DNA of 64,000 bases, taken from NCBI RefSeq assembly GCF_026230105.1, contig NW_026614274.1, forward strand, positions 103,497 through 167,496, in the 5' to 3' direction. The translations under genes were made by a program, and so were the position numbers. The DNA comes from Diorhabda sublineata. Taxonomy: Eukaryota; Arthropoda; Insecta; Coleoptera; Chrysomelidae. Below, piece by piece: positions 27,031 through 39,926 of this stretch (the stretch's first letter is position 1; each line of letters opens with the position of its first letter). The notes beneath the pieces were generated by a model. It saw only the letters and a program-made list of their open reading frames with translations, was not told the DNA's origin and ran no database searches.

Positions 27031-30000
27031 GATATCATCGAATAACATCCATTGAAGCCCATTGAGGTCAACTGTCACTTTGTAATAACAGAAAATTTTC
27101 AAAGTCTACCTTCCTAATTTGAAGTCGAATTTCAACATTTCTCGAATATTTGAGTGAGTTTGCATCTAACTTTGTCAGATATCATCGAAAAACATCCATT
27201 GAAGCCCATTGAGGTTAACTGTTACTTTGTAATAATTGAAAATTTTCAAAGTCTATCTTCCTAATTTGAAGTCGCATTTCAACATTTCTCATATATTCGA
27301 GTGAGTTTGCATCTAACTTTGTCAGATATCATCGAATAACATCCATTGAAGCCCATTGAGGTCAACTGTCACTTTGTAATAATTGAAAATTTTCAAAGTC
27401 TATCTTCCTAATTTGAAGTCGAAATTGAACATTTCTCATATATTCGAGTGAGTTTGCATCTAACTTTGTCAGATATCATCGAATAACATCCATTGAAGCC
27501 CATTGAGGTCAACTGTCACTTTGTAATAATTGAAAATTTTCAAAGTCTATCTTCCTAATTTGAAGTCGCATTTCAACATTTCTCATATATTTGAGTGAGT
27601 TTGCATCTAACTTTGTCAGATATCATCGAATAACATCGATTGAAGCTCATTGAGGTCAACTGTCACTTTGTAATAATTGAAAATTTTCATAGTCTATCTT
27701 CCTAATTTGAAGTCGAATTTCAACATTTTTCATATATTTGAGTGAGTTTGCATCTAACTTTGTCAGATATCATCGAATAACATCGATTGAAGCCCATTGA
27801 GGTCAACTGTCACTTTGTAATAATTGAAAATTTTCAAAGTCTATCTTCCTAATTTGAAGTCGCATTTCAACATTTCTCATATATTCGAGTGAGTTTGCTT
27901 CTAACTTTGTCAGATATCATCGAATAACATCCATTGAAACCCATTGAGGTCAACTGTCACTTTGTAATGATTGAAAATTTTCAAAGTCTATCTTCCTAAT
28001 TTGAAGTCGCATTTCAACATTTCTCATATATTCGAGTGAGTTTGCATCTAACTTTGTCAGATATCATCGAATAACATCCATTGAAGCCCATTGAGGTCAA
28101 CTGTCACTTTGTAATTATTGAAAATTTTCAAAGTCTATCTTCCTAATTTGAAGTCGCATTTCAACATTTCTCATATATTCGAGTGAGTTTGCTTCTAACT
28201 TTGTCAGATATCATCGAATAACATCCATTGAAGCCCATTGAGGTCAACTGTCACTTTGTAATAATTGAAAATTTTCAAAGTCTATCTTCCTAATTTGAAG
28301 TCGAATTTTAACATTTCTCATATATTCGAGTGAGTTTGCATCTAACTTTGTCAGATATCATCGAATAACATCCATTGAAGCCCATTGAGGTCAACTGTCA
28401 CTTTGTAATAATTGAGAATTTTCAAAGTCTATCTTCCTAATTTGAAGTCGAAATTGAACATTTCTCATATATTTGAGTGAGTTTTCATCTAACTTTGTCA
28501 GATATCATCGAATAACATCCATTGAAGCCCATTGAGGTCAACTGTCACTTTGTAATAATTGAAAATTTTCAAAGTCTATCTTCCTAATTTGAAGTCGCAT
28601 TTCAACATTTCTCATATATTTGAGTGAGTTTGCATCTAACTTTGTCAGATATCATCGAATAACATCGATTGAAGCCCATTGAGGTCAACTGTCACTTTGT
28701 AATAATTGAAAATTTTCAAAGTCTATCTTCCTAATTTGAAGTCGCATTTCAACATTTCTCATATATTTGAGTGAGTTTGCATCTAACTTTGTCAGATATC
28801 ATCGAATAACATCCATTGAAGCCCATTGAGGTCAACTGTCACTTTGTAATAATTGAAAATTTTCAAAGTCTATCTTACTAATTTGAAGTCGCATTTCAAC
28901 ATTTCTCATATATTTGAGTGAGTTTGCATCTAACTTTGTCAGATATCATCGAATAACATCCATTGAAGCCCATTGAGGTCAACTGTCACTTTGTAATAAT
29001 TGAAAATTTTCATAGTCTATCTTCCTAATTTGAAGTCGAATTTCAACATTTTTCATATATTTGAGTGAGTTTGCATCTAACTTTGTCAGATATCATCGAT
29101 TAACATCGATTGAAGCCCATTGAGGTCAACTGTCACTTTGTAATAATTGAAAATTTTCAAAGTCTATCTTCCTAATTTGAAGTCGCATTTCAACATTTCT
29201 CATATATTCGAGTGAGTTTGCTTCTAACTTTGTCAGATATCATCGAATAACATCCATTGAAACCCATTGAGGTCAACTGTCACTTTGTAATGATTGAAAA
29301 TTTTCAAAGTCTATCTTCCTAATTTGAAGTCGCATTTCAACATTTCTCATATATTCGAGTGAGTTTGCATCTAACTTTGTCAGATATCATCGAATAACAT
29401 CCATTGAAGCCCATTGAGGTCAACTGTCACTTTGTAATTATTGAAAATTTTCAAAGTCTATCTTCCTAATTTGAAGTCGCATTTCAACATTTCTCATATA
29501 TTCGAGTGAGTTTGCTTCTAACTTTGTCAGATATCATCGAATAACATCCATTGAAGCCCATTGAGGTCAACTGTCACTTTGTAATAATTGAAAATTTTCA
29601 AAGTCTATCTTCCTAATTTGAAGTCGAATTTTAACATTTCTCATATATTCGAGTGAGTTTGCATCTAACTTTGTCAGATATCATCGAATAACATCCATTG
29701 AAGCCCATTGAGGTCAACTGTCACTTTGTAATAATTGAAAATTTTCAAAGTCTATCTTCCTAATTTGAAGTCGAAATTGAACATTTCTCATATATTTGAG
29801 TGAGTTTTCATCTAACTTTGTCAGATATCATCGAATAACATCCATTGAAGCCCATTGAGGTCAACTGTCACTTTGTAATAATTGAAAATTTTCAAAGTCT
29901 ATCTTCCTAATTTGAAGTCGCATTTCAACATTTCTCATATATTTGAGTGAGTTTGCATCTAACTTTGTCAGATATCATCGAATAACATCGATTGAAGCCC

Positions 30001-31293
30001 ATTGAGGTCAACTGTCACTTTGTAATAATTGAAAATTTTCAAAGTCTATCTTCCTAATTTGAAGTCGCATTTCAACATTTCTCATATATTTGAGTGAGTT
30101 TGCATCTAACTTTGTCAGATATCATCGAATAACATCCATTGAAGCCCATTGAGGTCAACTGTCACTTTGTAATAATTGAAAATTTTCAAAGTCTATCTTA
30201 CTAATTTGAAGTCGCATTTCAACATTTCTCATATATTTGAGTGAGTTTGCATCTAACTTTGTCAGATATCATCGAATAACATCGATTGAAGCTCATTGAG
30301 GTCAACTGTCACTTTGTAATAATTGAAAATTTTCATAGTCTATCTTCCTAATTTGAAGTCGAATTTCAACATTTTTCATATATTTGAGTGAGTTTGCATC
30401 TAACTTTGTCAGATATCATCGAATAACATCGATTGAAGCCCATTGAGGTCAACTGTCACTTTGTAATAATTGAAAATTTTCAAAGTCTATCTTCCTAATT
30501 TGAAGTCGCATTTCAACATTTCTCATATATTCGAGTGAGTTTCCTTCTAACTTTGTCAGATATCATCGAATAACATCCATTGAAACCCATTGAGGTCAAC
30601 TGTCACTTTGTAATGATTGAAAATTTTCAAAGTCTATCTTCCTAATTTGAAGTCGCATTTCAACATTTCTCATATATTCGAGTGAGTTTGCATCTAACTT
30701 TGTCAGATATCATCGAATAACATCCATTGAAGCCAATTGAGGTCAACTGTCACTTTGTAATTATTGGAAATTTTCAAAGTCTATCTTCCTAATTTGAAGT
30801 CGCATTTCAACATTTCTCATATATTCGAGTGAGTTTGCTTCTAACTTTGTCAGATATCATCGAATAACATCCATTGAAGCCCATTGAGGTCAACTGTCAC
30901 TTTGTAATAATTGAAAATTTTCAAAGTCTATCTTCCTAATTTGAAGTCGAAATTGAACATTTCTCATATATTCGAGTGAGTTTTCATCTAACTTTGTCAG
31001 ATATCATCGAATAACATCCATTGAAGCCCATTGAGGTCAACTGTCACTTTGTAATAATTGAAAATTTTCAAAGTCTATCTTCCTAATTTGAAGTCGCATT
31101 TCAACATTTCTCATATATTTGAGTGAGTTTGCATCTAACTTTGTCAGATATCATCGAATAACATCGATTGAAGCTCATTGAGGTCAACTGTCACTTTGTA
31201 ATAATTGAAAATTTTCAAAGTCTATCTTCCTAATTTGAAGTCGCATTTCAACATTTCTCATATATTCGAGTGAGTTTGCATCTAACTTTGTCA
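27031..31293 (+). repeat. 29-monomer HOR (4,263 bp), copy 2
   Basis: This copy is the same length as copy 1, but its GTAATGATTG markers at 27964, 29287 and 30610 give 6, 9, 9 and 5 monomers. The equal length therefore results from single-monomer losses and gains that cancel. The monomer at 30853-30999 is a visible hybrid: it starts like the GAAATTGAAC...TATTCGAG unit and ends with the GTTTTCATC of the next unit. It replaces two monomers of copy 1. The copies share CTACCTTCC near 27106 and 31369. Confidence 0.82.
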
Positions 31294-34200
31294 GATATCA
31301 TCGAATAACATCCATTGAAGCCCATTGAGGTCAACTGTCACTTTGTAATAACAGAAAATTTTCAAAGTCTACCTTCCTAATTTGAAGTCGAATTTCAACA
31401 TTTCTCGAATATTTGAGTGAGTTTGCATCTAACTTTGTCAGATATCATCGAAAAACATCCATTGAAGCCCATTGAGGTTAACTGTTACTTTGTAATAATT
31501 GAAAATTTTCAAAGTCTATCTTCCTAATTTGAAGTCGCATTTCAACATTTCTCATATATTCGAGTGAGTTTGCATCTAACTTTGTCAGATATCATCGAAT
31601 AACATCCATTGAAGCCCATTGAGGTCAACTGTCACTTTGTAATAATTGAAAATTTTCAAAGTCTATCTTCCTAATTTGAAGTCGAAATTGAACATTTCTC
31701 ATATATTCGAGTGAGTTTGCATCTAACTTTGTCAGATATCATCGAATAACATCCATTGAAGCCCATTGAGGTCAACTGTCACTTTGTAATAATTGAAAAT
31801 TTTCAAAGTCTATCTTCCTAATTTGAAGTCGCATTTCAACATTTCTCATATATTTGAGTGAGTTTGCATCTAACTTTGTCAGATATCATCGAATAACATC
31901 GATTGAAGCTCATTGAGGTCAACTGTCACTTTGTAATAATTGAAAATTTTCATAGTCTATCTTCCTAATTTGAAGTCGCATTTCAACATTTCTCATATAT
32001 TCGAGTGAGTTTGCTTCTAACTTTGTCAGATATCATCGAATAACATCCATTGAAACCCATTGAGGTCAACTGTCACTTTGTAATGATTGAAAATTTTCAA
32101 AGTCTATCTTCCTAATTTGAAGTCGCATTTCAACATTTCTCATATATTCGAGTGAGTTTGCATCTAACTTTGTCAGATATCATCGAATAACATCCATTGA
32201 AGCCAATTGAGGTCAACTGTCACTTTGTAATTATTGGAAATTTTCAAAGTCTATCTTCCTAATTTGAAGTCGCATTTCAACATTTCTCATATATTCGAGT
32301 GAGTTTGCTTCTAACTTTGTCAGATATCATCGAATAACATCCATTGAAGCCCATTGAGGTCAACTGTCACTTTGTAATAATTGAAAATTTTCAAAGTCTA
32401 TCTTCCTAATTTGAAGTCGAAATTGAACATTTCTCATATATTCGAGTGAGTTTGCATCTAACTTTGTCAGATATCATCGAATAACATCCATTGAAGCCCA
32501 TTGAGGTCAACTGTCACTTTGTAATAATTGAAAATTTTCAAAGTCTATCTTCCTAATTTGAAGTCGAAATTGAACATTTCTCATATATTTGAGTGAGTTT
32601 TCATCTAACTTTGTCAGATATCATCGAATAACATCCATTGAAGCCCATTGAGGTCAACTGTCACTTTGTAATAATTGAAAATTTTCAAAGTCTATCTTCC
32701 TAATTTGAAGTCGCATTTCAACATTTCTCATATATTTGAGTGAGTTTGCATCTAACTTTGTCAGATATCATCGAATAACATCGATTGAAGCTCATTGAGG
32801 TCAACTGTCACTTTGTAATAATTGAAAATTTTCAAAGTCTATCTTCCTAATTTGAAGTCGCATTTCAACATTTCTCATATATTCGAGTGAGTTTGCATCT
32901 AACTTTGTCAGATATCATCGAATAACATCCATTGAAGCCCATTGAGGTCAACTGTCACTTTGTAATAACAGAAAATTTTCAAAGTTTACCTTCCTAATTT
33001 GAAGTCGAATTTCAACATTTCTCGAATATTTGAGTGAGTTTGCATCTAACTTTGTCAGATATCATCGAAAAACATCCATTGAAGCCCATTGAGGTTAACT
33101 GTTACTTTGTAATAATTGAAAATTTTCAAAGTCTATCTTCCTAATTTGAAGTCGCATTTCAACATTTCTCATATATTCGAGTGAGTTTGCATCTAACTTT
33201 GTCAGATATCATCGAATAACATCCATTGAAGCCCATTGAGGTCAACTGTCACTTTGTAATAATTGAAAATTTTCAAAGTCTATCTTCCTAATTTGAAGTC
33301 GAAATTGAACATTTCTCATATATTCGAGTGAGTTTGCATCTAACTTTGTCAGATATCATCGAATAACATCCATTGAAGCCCATTGAGGTCAACTGTCACT
33401 TTGTAATAATTGAAAATTTTCAAAGTCTATCTTCCTAATTTGAAGTCGCATTTCAACATTTCTCATATATTTGAGTGAGTTTGCATCTAACTTTGTCAGA
33501 TATCATCGAATAACATCGATTGAAGCTCATTGAGGTCAACTGTCACTTTGTAATAATTGAAAATTTTCATAGTCTATCTTCCTAATTTGAAGTCGAATTT
33601 CAACATTTTTCATATATTTGAGTGAGTTTGCATCTAACTTTGTCAGATATCATCGAATAACATCGATTGAAGCCCATTGAGGTCAACTGTCACTTTGTAA
33701 TAATTGAAAATTTTCAAAGTCTATCTTCCTAATTTGAAGTCGCATTTCAACATTTCTCATATATTCGAGTGAGTTTGCTTCTAACTTTGTCAGATATCAT
33801 CGAATAACATCCATTGAAACCCATTGAGGTCAACTGTCACTTTGTAATGATTGAAAATTTTCAAAGTCTATCTTCCTAATTTGAAGTCGCATTTCAACAT
33901 TTCTCATATATTCGAGTGAGTTTGCATCTAACTTTGTCAGATAACATCGAATAACATCCATTGAAGCCCATTGAGGTCAACTGTCACTTTGTAATTATTG
34001 AAAATTTTCAAAGTCTATCTTCCTAATTTGAAGTCGCATTTCAACATTTCTCATATATTCGAGTGAGTTTGCTTCTAACTTTGTCAGATATCATCGAATA
34101 ACATCCATTGAAGCCCATTGAGGTCAACTGTCACTTTGTAATAATTGAAAATTTTCAAAGTCTATCTTCCTAATTTGAAGTCGAATTTGAACATTTCTCA
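31294..34200 (+). repeat. 29-monomer HOR, shortened copy 3
   Basis: After the AATAACAG marker at 31347 this copy follows the HOR for a few units, then jumps. The monomer 31882-32028 joins a GAAGCTC/TTTCATAGTC unit to a TCGCATTTC/GCTTCTAAC ending. The order then resumes at what is normally the third GTAATGATTG (32080), followed by AATAACAG at 32964, only 11 monomers after 31347. About 18 monomers are missing relative to copies 1 and 2. TTTACCTTCC near 32987 is a private change of the shared CTACCTTCC. Confidence 0.75.
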
Positions 34201-34968
34201 TATATTCGAGTGAGTTTGCATCTAACTTTGTCAGATATCATCGAATAACATCCATTGAAGCCCATTGAGGTCAACTGTCACTTTGTAATAATTGAAAATT
34301 TTCAAAGTCTATCTTCCTAATTTGAAGTCGCATTTCAACATTTCTCATATATTTGAGTGAGTTTGCATCTAACTTTGTCAGATATCATCGAATAACATCG
34401 ATTGAAGCTCATTGAGGTCAACTGTCACTTTGTAATAATTGAAAATTTTCAAAGTCTATCTTCCTAATTTGAAGTTGAAATTCAACATTTCTCATATATT
34501 TGAGTGAGTTTGCTTCTAACTTTGTCAGATATCATCGAATAACATCCATTGAAGCCCATTGAGGTCAACTGTCACTTTGTAATAATTGAAAATTTTCAAA
34601 GTCTATCTTCCTAATTTGAAGTCGCATTTCGACATTTCTCATATATTCGAGTGAGTTTGCATTTAACTTTGTCAGATATCATCGAATAACATCCATTGAA
34701 ACCCATTGAGGTCAACTGTCACTTTGTAATAATTGAAAATTTTCAAAGTCTATCTTCCTAATTTGAAGTCGAATTTCAACATTTCTCATATATTTGAGTG
34801 AGTTTGCATCTAACTTTGTCAGATATCATCGAATAACATCCATTGAAGCCCATTGAGGTCAACTGTCACTTTGTAATAATTGAAAATTTTCAAAGTCTAT
34901 CTTCCTAATTTGAAGTCGCATTTCAACATTTCTCATATATTCGAGTGAGTTTGCATCTAACTTTGTCA

Positions 34969-37020
34969 GATATCATCGAATAACATCCATTGAAGCCCAT
35001 TGAGGTCAACTGTCACTTTAAATAATTGAAAATTTTCAAAGTCTATCTTCCTAATGAAGTCGCATTTCAACATTTCTCATATATTCGAATTAGTTTGCAT
35101 CTAACTTTGTCAGATATCATCGAATAACATCCATTGAAGCCCATTGAGGTCAACTGTCACTTTGTAATAATTGAAAATTTTCAAAGTCTATCTTCCTAAT
35201 TTGAAGTTGAAATTCAACATTTCTCATATATTTGAGTGAGTTTTCATCTAACTTTGTCAGATATCATCGAATAACATCCATTGAAGCCCATTGAGGTCAA
35301 CTGTCACTTTGTAATAATTGAAAATTTTCAAAGTCTATCTTCCTAATTTGAAGTCGAATTTCAACATTTCTCAAATATTTGAGTGAGTTTGCATCTAATT
35401 TTGTCAGATATCATCGAATAACATCCATTGAAGCCCATTGAGGTTAACTGTCACTTTGTAATAATTGAAAATTTTCAAAGTCTATCTTCCTAATTTGAAG
35501 TCGCATTTCAACATTTCTCATATATTCGAGTGAGTTTGCATCTAACTTTGTCAGATATTATCGAATAACATCCATTGAAGCCCATTGAGGTCAACTGTCA
35601 CTTTGTAATAATTGAAAATTTTCAAAGTCTATCTTCCTAATTTGAAGTCGCATTTCAACATTTCTCATATATTCGAGTGAGTTTGCATCTAACTTTGTCA
35701 GATATCATCGAATAACATCCATTGAAGCCCATTGAGGTCAACTGTCACTTTGTAATAATTGAAAATTTTCAAAGTCTATCTTCCTAATTTAAAGTCGAAA
35801 TTCAACATTTCTCATATATTTGAGTGAGTTTTCATCTAACTTTGTCAGATATCATCGAATAACATCCATTGAAGCCCATTGAGGTCAACTGTCACTTTGT
35901 AATAATTGAAAATTTTCAAAGTCTATCTTCCTAATTTGAAGTCGCATTTCAACATTTCTCATATATTCGAGTGAGTTTGCATCTAACTTTGTCAGATATC
36001 ATCGAATAACATCCATTGAAGCCCATTGAGGTCAACTGTCACTTTAAATAATTGAAAATTTTCAAAGTCTATCTTCCTAATGAAGTCGCATTTCAACATT
36101 TCTCATATATTCGAATGAGTTTGCATCTAACTTTGTCAGATATCATCGAATAACATCCATTGAAGCCCATTGAGGTCAACTGTCACTTTGTAATAATTGA
36201 AAATTTTCAAAGTCTATCTTCCTAATTTGAAGTTGAAATTCAACATTTCTCATATATTTGAGTGAGTTTTCATCTAACTTTGTCAGATATCATCGAATAA
36301 CATCCATTGAAGCCCATTGAGGTCAACTGTCACTTTGTAATAATTGAAAATTTTCAAAGTCTATCTTCCTAATTTGAAGTCGAATTTCAACATTTCTCAA
36401 ATATTTGAGTGAGTTTGCATCTAACTTTGTCAGATATCATCGAATAACATCCATTGAAGCCCATTGAGGTTAACTGTCACTTTGTAATAATTGAAAATTT
36501 TCAAAGTCTATCTTCCTAATTTGAAGTCGCATTTCAACATTTCTCATATATTCGAGTGAGTTTGCATCTAACTTTGTCAGATATCATCGAATAACATCCA
36601 TTGAAGCCCATTGAGGTCAACTGTCACTTTGTAATAATTGAAAATTTTCAAAGTCTATCTTCCTAATTTGAAGTCGCATTTCAACATTTCTCATATATTC
36701 GAGTGAGTTTGCATCTAACTTTGTCAGATATCATCGAATAACATCCATTGAAGCCCATTGAGGTCAACTGTCACTTTGTAATAATTGAAAATTTTCAAAG
36801 TCTATCTTCCTAATTTGAAGTCGAAATTCAACATTTCTCATATATTTGAGTGAGTTTTCATCTAACTTTGTCAGATATCATCGAATAACATCCATTGAAG
36901 CCCATTGAGGTCAACTGTCACTTTGTAATAATTGAAAATTTTCAAAGTCTATCTTCCTAATTTGAAGTCGAATTTCAACATTCCTCAAATATTTGAGTGA
37001 GTTTGCATCTAACTTTGTCA
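34969..37020 (+). repeat. Seven-monomer tandem duplication (1,026 bp)
   Basis: Two 144-bp monomers, 34969-35112 and 35995-36138, share two deletions (CACTTTAAATAATTG and CCTAATGAAGTCGC) and lie 1,026 bp apart, which is 7 x 147 minus 3. The units that follow them (GTTGAAATTCAAC, then CTCAAATATTTGAG, then GGTTAAC) are in the same order. Small differences such as CGAATTAG versus CGAATGAG near 35090 and 36113 show slight divergence since duplication. Confidence 0.88.
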
Positions 37021-38165
37021 GATATCATCGAATAACATCCATTGAAGCCCATTGAGGTTAACTGTCACTTTGTAATAATTGAAAATTTTCAAAGTCTATC
37101 TTCCTAATTTGAAGTCGCATTTCAACATTTCTCATATATTCGAGTGAGTTTGCATCTAACTTTGTCAGATATCATCGAATAACATCCATTGAAGCCCATT
37201 GAGGTCAACTGTCACTTTGTAATAATTGAAAATTTTCAAAGTCTATCTTCCTAATTTGAAGTCGCATTTCAACATTTCTCATATATTCGAGTGAGTTTGC
37301 ATCTAACTTTGTCAGATATCATCGAATAACATCCATTGAAGCCCATTGAGGTCAACTGTCACTTTGTAATAATTGAAAATTTTCAAAGTCTATCTTCCTA
37401 ATTTAAAGTCGAAATTCAACATTTCTCATATATTTGAGTGAGTTTTCATCTAACTTTGTCAGATATCATCGAATAACATCCATTGAAGCCCATTGAGGTC
37501 AACTGTCACTTTGTAATAATTGAAAATTTTCAAAGTCTATCTTCCTAATTTGAAGTCGCATTTCAACATTTCTCATATATTTGAGTGAGTTTGCATCTAA
37601 CTTTGTCAGATATCATCGAATAACATCGATTGAAGCTCATTGAGGTCAACTGTCACTTTGTAATAATTGAAAATTTTCAGAGTCTATCTTCTTAATTTGA
37701 AGTCGAATTTCAACATTTTTCATATATTTGAGTGAGTTTGCATCTAACTTTGTCAGATATCATAGAATAACATCGATTGAAGCCCATTGAGGTCAACTGT
37801 CACTTTGTAATAATTGAAAATTTTCAAAGTCTATCTTCCTAATTTGAAGTCGCATTTCAACATTTCTCATATATTCGAGTGAGTTTGCTTCTAACTTTGT
37901 CAGATATCATCGAATAACATCCATTGAAGCCCATTGAGGTCAACTGTCACTTTGTAATAATTGAAAATTTTCAAAGTCTATCTTCCTAATTTGAAGTCGC
38001 ATTTCAACATTTCTCATATATTCGAGTGAGTTTGCATTTAACTTTGTCAGATATCATCGAATAACATCCATTGAAACCCATTGAGGTCAACTGTCACTTT
38101 GTAATAATTGAAAATTTTCAAAGTCTATCTTCGTAATTTGAAGTCGAATTTCAACATTTCTCATA

Positions 38166-39926
38166 TATTTGAGTGAGTTTGCATCTAACTTTGTCAGATA
38201 TCATCGAATAACATCCATTGAAGCCCATTGAGGTCAACTGTCACTTTGTAATAATTGAAAATTTTCAAAGTCTATCTTCCTAATTTGAAGTCGAATTTCA
38301 ACATTTCTCAAATATTTGAGTGAGTTTGCATCTAACTTTGTCAGATATCATCGAATAACATCCATTGAAGCCCATTGAGGTTAACTGTCACTTTGTAATA
38401 ATTGAAAATTTTCAAAGTCTATCTTCCTAATTTGAAGTCGCATTTCAACATTTCTCATATATTCGAGTGAGTTTGCATCTAACTTTGTCAGATATCATCG
38501 AATAACATCCATTGAAGCCCATTGAGGTTAACTGTCACTTTGTAATAATTGAAAATTTTCAAAGTCTATCTTCCTAATTTGAAGTCGAATTTCAACATTT
38601 CTCATATATTTGAGTGAGTTTGCATCTAACTTTGTCAGATATCATCGAATAACATCCATTGAAGCCCATTGAGGTCAACTGTCACTTTGTAATAATTGAA
38701 AATTTTCAAAGTCTATCCTCCTAATTTGAAGTCGAAATTCAACATTTCTCATATATTTGAGTGAGTTTTCATCTAACTTTGTCAGATATCATCGAATAAC
38801 ATCCATTGAAGCCCATTGAGGTCAACTTTCACTTTGTAATAATTGAAAATTTTCAAAGTCTATCTCCTAATTTGAAGTCGAATTTCAACATTTCTCATAT
38901 ATTTGAGTGAGTTTGCATCTAACTTTGTCAGATATCATCGAATAACATCGATTGAAGCCCATTGAGGTCAACTGTCACTTTGTAATAATTGAAAATTTTC
39001 AAAGTCTATCTTCCTAATTTGAAGTCGAATTTCAACATTTCTCATATATTTGAGTGAGTTTGCATCTAACTTTGTCAGATATCATCGAATAACATCGATT
39101 GAAGCTCATTGAGGTCAACTGTCACTTTGTAATAATTGAAAATTTTCAAAGTCTATCTTCCTAATTTGAAGTCGAAATTCAACATTTCTCATATATTTGA
39201 GTGAGTTTTCATCTAACTTTGTCAGATATCATCGAATAACATCCATTGAAGCCCATTGAGGTCAACTGTCACTTTGTAATAATTGAAAATTTTCAAAGTC
39301 TATCTCCTAATTTGAAGTCGAATTTCAACATTTCTCATATATTTGAGTGAGTTTTCATCTAACTTTGTCAGATATCATCGAATAACATCCATTGAAGCCC
39401 ATTGAGGTCAACTGTCACTTTGTAATAATTGAAAATTTTCAAAGTCTATCTCCTAATTTGAAGTCGAATTTCAACATTTCTCATATATTTGAGTGAGTTT
39501 TCATCTAACTTTGTCAGATATCATCGAATAACATCCATTGAAGCCCATTGAGGTCAACTGTCACTTTGTAATAATTGAAAATTTTCAAAGTCTATCTTCC
39601 TAATTTGAAGTCGCATTTCAACATTTCTCATATATTTGAGTGAGTTTTCATCTAACTTTGTCAGATATCATCGAATAACATCCATTGAAGCCCATTGAGG
39701 TCAACTGTCACTTTGTAATAATTGAAAATTTCCAAAGTCTATCTTCCTAATTTGAAGGCGCATTTCAACATTTCTCATATATTCGAGTGAGTTTGCTTCT
39801 AACTTTGTCAGATATCATCGAATAACATCCATTGAAACCCATTGAGGTCAACTGTCACTTTGTAATAATTGAAAATTTTCAAAGTCTATCTTCCTAATTT
39901 GAAGTCGCATTTCAACATTACTCATA
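38166..39926 (+). repeat. Twelve-monomer duplication, copy 1
   Basis: The markers are GTCTATCCTCC at 38711, AACTTTCACTTTG near 38826, three CTATCTCC monomers, GAAGGCGCATTTC at 39754 and CAACATTACTC near 39914. All recur 1,761 bp later (12 x 147 minus 3, the three deleted bases being those of the CTATCTCC units). I saw no difference between the copies inside the duplicated span. Confidence 0.88.

Larger units (their letters stand above)
18900..34300 (+). repeat. Array domain 2: GAAATTGAAC / AATAACAG family
   Basis: This domain is marked by variants rare or absent elsewhere: TCGAAATTGAACATT, AATAACAGAAA, GTAATGATTG, GTAATTATTG, TTTGCTTCTAAC, TTTCATAGTC and GAATTTTAAC. They occur in a repeated order. 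AATAACAG sits at 18999, 20911, 21939, 22821, 27084, 31347 and 32964. The spacings from 18999 are 13, 7, 6, 29, 29 and 11 monomers (1,912, 1,028, 882, 4,263, 4,263 and 1,617 bp). A monomer with a 2-bp gain (CTCATATATATTCG) lies near 20231. Confidence 0.8.
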
